NCBI GenBank assembly: GCA_964595625.1 | Contig: CAZQQU010000001.1 | Location: 124,001-188,000 of the forward strand | DNA: 64,000 nucleotides | Origin: CAZQQU01 sp964595625 | GTDB taxonomy: Bacteria > Bacteroidota > Bacteroidia > Flavobacteriales > Flavobacteriaceae | Direction: 5' to 3' | Notes under the pieces: model-generated | The model's database searches: none | Seen by the model: the letters and a program-made list of their open reading frames with translations, nothing else | What the model was told of the DNA's origin: nothing | In this document: piece after piece, positions 61,715-64,000 of the stretch | Layout: each line of letters starts with the position of its first letter | Position numbering within the stretch: the stretch's first letter is position 1 | Made by a program: the position numbers and the translations under genes

Positions 61715-61834
61715 AAAAAACGGGCACTGAGAATATGTTTTTATCGAAAATAGCAAACCAAACCTTTGGAAATTGGTTTTCGACAGGCAGTTACGATTTT
61801 TTCTTTACTGTAAAGGTGTTTCTAAAAAAGTGAG

Positions 61835-62452
61835 TTAGGGACTTACCTCGTTTAGTTTTTCGATAATCTCATCATAGGTAAGCAAGTTGGGAAACAATTT
61901 GCCGCCCAACATAATTATGGCCGTATCAATGGTGTCTATATCGTAGGTAGTACCCCTAAATGCCGGAGCCAACTGATTTTTCATCTCTTCATTTTCAGAA
62001 AGCTTTTTTACATGATACAAATAAGGACCTTCGTTCATCTGCGCTAATAATTCCTCACAATTAGTACAAGTGTCTGGAAAAATTAAATGTATAGGGGCCG
62101 GTGGTTTCACTTTCACTAATTCGATTATCTCAAATTTTAGCGAGCGGGCGGCCAACTCTTCAAAGGTTTCAACATGGTAATCGTAGTAAGGGGTTTTTCC
62201 ACGTTCTATAACCAAGCTGAGCACATTGACTTTAGCTCTTGCGGGGATGTGCATTCTACGAGGAGCTCCGGCTCGTTGTCTAAATCCAGAACCGTCTAGC
62301 GTAAGCAGTATATCTAAATCGGTTAAAGTTTGGTTGGTTGCATAAATCAAAAGACGATTTTTGTCTATGCTGTCGGTAATTTTAATAGCTTCTTGGGCAC
62401 GAATGGAAAAGCCCATTAACAATACAAAAGAAAGTAGGTAAAATGATTTCAT
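61835..62452 (-). CDS. Exported protein of unknown function with CxxC motif
   Basis: 205 residues from ATG 62452. Signal peptide about 1-20 (ends SIRAQ). The first half is beta-rich (NRLLIYATNQTLTDLDILLTLDG, RAGAPRRMHIPARAKVNVLSL). The second half has FPDTCTNCEELLAQM at about 127-141 followed by YHVKKLSENEEMKNQL and an acidic helix-rich tail. The CTNC pair in a strand-loop-helix context resembles a thioredoxin-like active site, but the fold is incomplete and I would not assign a redox function. Possible partners are not evident; the gene stands alone. Confidence 0.68.
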   Translation of the reverse strand: MKSFYLLSFVLLMGFSIRAQEAIKITDSIDKNRLLIYATNQTLTDLDILLTLDGSGFRQRAGAPRRMHIPARAKVNVLSLVIERGKTPYYDYHVETFEELAARSLKFEIIELVKVKPPAPIHLIFPDTCTNCEELLAQMNEGPYLYHVKKLSENEEMKNQLAPAFRGTTYDIDTIDTAIIMLGGKLFPNLLTYDEIIEKLNEVSP

Positions 62453-62525
62453 TAGCAATAATAGTAAGGGGTTAAATGAGGGTCTCTAAGGTAATAAAAT
62501 TTTATTATTACAAATAAAAATATTT

Positions 62526-62560
62526 GGTACAGAAAAAACAGGAAAAATCCTGTACCCTTT
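62526..62560. other. Nested hairpins GGTACAG/CTGTACC and ACAGGA/TCCTGT
   Basis: Long arms GGTACAG (62526-62532) and CTGTACC (62550-62556), with an internal alternative hairpin ACAGGA-AAAA-TCCTGT that competes for the same right arm. A T run follows on both strands (CTTTTT on plus, TTTTTT inside the minus reading). It lies about 75 nt upstream of the hypothetical gene ATG. Confidence 0.45.
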
Positions 62561-62693
62561 TTAAGAACTTTTAATTTATTAAATTCTATTTTTACCCTCA
62601 GAAATGGACATGTTAATTTTTTGATTTTGAAAGATTACAATATCTGTTTTTATTAGTTGTAATAGTTATTGGGGGATTTGCTATTATGAAGAG

Positions 62694-62719
62694 CTCTTTG
62701 GGAAACCAAAGAGTTTTTT
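62694..62719 (+). terminator. Terminator-like hairpin upstream of NADH dehydrogenase gene
   Basis: Perfect stem CTCTTTGG / CCAAAGAG with GAAA loop, followed by six T residues on the plus strand. No plus-strand gene is seen upstream of it within the gap. Confidence 0.6.
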
Positions 62720-62750
62720 CATTATATATGGTTCTCAGACAAATAAGGAG

Positions 62751-62758
62751 TATCTTTG
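62751..62758 (+). promoter_or_regulatory. -7 promoter box for NADH dehydrogenase gene
   Basis: TATCTTTG matches TAnnTTTG, 24 nt before the ATG at 62783. Confidence 0.5.
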
Positions 62759-62782
62759 TAAGGATATTAGTTATATTTCTAT

Positions 62783-64000
62783 ATGGCTGACAAAAAGCGT
62801 ATTGTAATTCTCGGTGCCGGATTTGCCGGGTTAAAACTTGCTCAAAAGCTTAATAATTCGGAGTATGAGGTACTTATAATCAACAAGCACAATTATCATC
62901 AGTTTCAACCCCTGATGTATCAAGTAGCTACTGCACGGTTAGAACCCACTAGTATTTCTTTTCCTTTGCGTAAGGTTTTTCAACATTCTAAAAATGTACG
63001 AATTCGGATTGCAGAAATTTTAGAAATTAATATCCCGGAAAAAAAAGTATATACTTCTCAAGGGATATACGAATACGACTATTTAGTGGCTTCTTATGGA
63101 TGCACCACCAATTATTTCAACAATACCAATATTGAAAAAAATGCCTTACCGATGAAGTCGGTTTCTGAATCCTTATGGCTTCGAAACCATATACTGCAGA
63201 CTTTTGAAGATTCTTTAGTTGCTACGCAAAATGAATTAGAATCGCTACTCAATATAGTTATTGTAGGAGCTGGCCCCACGGGGGTGGAGTTGGCAGGGGC
63301 ATTGGTTGAAATGAAAAAGTACGTTCTGCCTCGTGATTATCCGGAAAAAGACTTCTCTGATTTAAAAATATATCTGATAGAAGGTTCTTCCAACCCCTTA
63401 AATTCAATGAGTGATTTTGCTAAAAAAGCTGCCGATCAGTACTTGAAGGAGATGGATGTAAAATTTATTAAAAATACCTACGTCACCAATTACGATGGCA
63501 ATATTGCAACGCTACAAGACGGTACAGAGATACCCACTAAAAATCTTATATGGACAGCGGGTGTTACGGGTAATAAAATTATCGGTTTCCCGGAAGAAGT
63601 ATATGCTCCCGGTAATCGAATCCAGGTAGATGCTTTTCATCAAGTACAAGGATTAGAAGATATTTATGCAATTGGTGATATTGCCTATATGGCAAGTGAA
63701 AAGTTTCCCAATGGTCATCCTCAATTAGCGAATGTTGCTAACGAGCAAGCAGTTAATTTAGCAAAAAACTTTTTGCGATTGTCTAAAAATAAACCCTTAC
63801 AACCCTTTGAATTTACTTATCGTGGCTCCATGGCTACCATTGGTAAGCGTAAAGCTATCATAGATTTAACGGGTCTTCGATTCAAAGGTCGGGTGGCTTG
63901 GTATTTTTGGATGTTTTTACACTTGATGCTTATACTAAGTATCAAAAATAAGGTGACTATTTTCTTAAATTGGATGATGAGTTACTTTTACAACGACTCC
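62783..64000 (+). CDS. ndh: Type II NADH:quinone oxidoreductase (NDH-2), 3' end outside window
   Basis: 406 codons are visible and the frame is still open at base 64000. The N-terminal FAD-binding motif is VILGAGFAGLKLA (GAGFAG at 11-16). The NAD-binding motif IVVGAGPTGVELAGAL-like stretch (here IVIVGAGPTGVELAG) is at about residue 160. The second FAD motif is IYAIGDIAYM at about 293. NDH-2 transfers electrons from NADH to quinone at the inner membrane face without pumping protons. The C-terminal amphipathic or hydrophobic stretch typical of NDH-2 (WYFWMFLHLMLILSIKN) has begun before the window ends. Confidence 0.92.
   Translation, partial: MADKKRIVILGAGFAGLKLAQKLNNSEYEVLIINKHNYHQFQPLMYQVATARLEPTSISFPLRKVFQHSKNVRIRIAEILEINIPEKKVYTSQGIYEYDYLVASYGCTTNYFNNTNIEKNALPMKSVSESLWLRNHILQTFEDSLVATQNELESLLNIVIVGAGPTGVELAGALVEMKKYVLPRDYPEKDFSDLKIYLIEGSSNPLNSMSDFAKKAADQYLKEMDVKFIKNTYVTNYDGNIATLQDGTEIPTKNLIWTAGVTGNKIIGFPEEVYAPGNRIQVDAFHQVQGLEDIYAIGDIAYMASEKFPNGHPQLANVANEQAVNLAKNFLRLSKNKPLQPFEFTYRGSMATIGKRKAIIDLTGLRFKGRVAWYFWMFLHLMLILSIKNKVTIFLNWMMSYFYNDS

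Larger units (their letters stand above)
62453..62782. other. 330-bp intergenic region with two hairpins
   Basis: Gap between the divergent hypothetical gene and the NADH dehydrogenase gene. It contains a 16-bp AT palindrome (TAATAAAATTTTATTA, around 62492-62507), two terminator-like hairpins at 62526-62560 and 62694-62719, and a promoter box at 62751-62758. No open frame of convincing length. Confidence 0.6.

Noticed and set aside
62492..62507. 16-bp palindrome TAATAAAATTTTATTA
   Set aside because: Pure A/T palindromes of this size arise easily in AT-rich promoters. It may be a binding site, but nothing specific supports it.

Overview
The window looks like a piece of a Flavobacteriaceae (Bacteroidota) chromosome. 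It is AT-rich and densely coded. Almost every promoter I can recognise has the Bacteroidota -7 box TAnnTTTG. Lipoproteins carry short N-terminal lipoboxes, one giant secreted protein ends in a type IX secretion (T9SS) sorting domain, and several genes are typical of this family: fused E1 alpha/beta dehydrogenase, long-form GAPDH, DUF3810, DUF2891, a DbpA-type DEAD helicase and a RecQ without zinc cysteines. I see no phage, IS element, CRISPR array, rRNA or tRNA. The one structural RNA is the small SRP RNA.

Layout. 1-6.6 kb: the 3' part of an ABC-F ATPase, converging with a minus-strand cluster (secreted PIG-L deacetylase, small MscS channel, Maf pyrophosphatase, aldehyde dehydrogenase). 6.6-7.5 kb: an unusually long gene-poor gap before katA. 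7.5-20.8 kb: catalase, a DUF2891 lipoprotein, a sigma-54-type response regulator without a DNA-binding domain, FabH, a small lipoprotein, PepD, an MFS carrier, DUF3810 plus a TrmH-family methyltransferase, SRP RNA, glutaminyl cyclase and a beta-helix lipoprotein. 20.8-27.6 kb: two small membrane proteins of unknown role and a 1924-residue T9SS cargo protein with a nearly identical 516-bp internal duplication. 27.8-35.6 kb: core metabolism and translation (rpsA, 2-oxoacid dehydrogenase E1, alanine dehydrogenase, GAPDH). 35.8-44.3 kb: Deg-type protease, dapF, a carboxypeptidase-regulatory-like protein, DEAD helicase, phosphoribosyltransferase, pRiA4b-like protein, heme A synthase and a FucP-type sugar carrier. 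44.3-54 kb: an M1-like protein fused to an outer-membrane barrel, LOG protein, uvrA, a SatD/DUF3307 pair, tatC and kdsD. 54-64 kb: recQ, NUDIX, plsC, lgt, DUF192, a universal stress protein in an operon with hemN, a hypothetical secreted protein, and the 5' part of a type II NADH dehydrogenase.

Most of this is housekeeping. The parts most worth a second look are: (1) the satD-DUF3307 pair, whose promoter carries three direct repeats spaced exactly 28 bp apart, with the promoter-proximal copy forming the -33 element. SatD itself looks like a nucleotidyl-cyclase-type palm domain plus a C-terminal helix-turn-helix. (2) A Crp/Fnr-type palindrome centred about 41.5 bp upstream of the inferred hemN start site. 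(3) An M1 peptidase fold without its zinc ligands, fused to a barrel. (4) A sigma-54 activator with GAFTSA instead of GAFTGA and no DNA-binding domain. (5) Several genes whose -7 box lies only 4-5 nt before the start codon, suggesting leaderless mRNAs.

All functions are read from motifs and remembered families. No database search was run.
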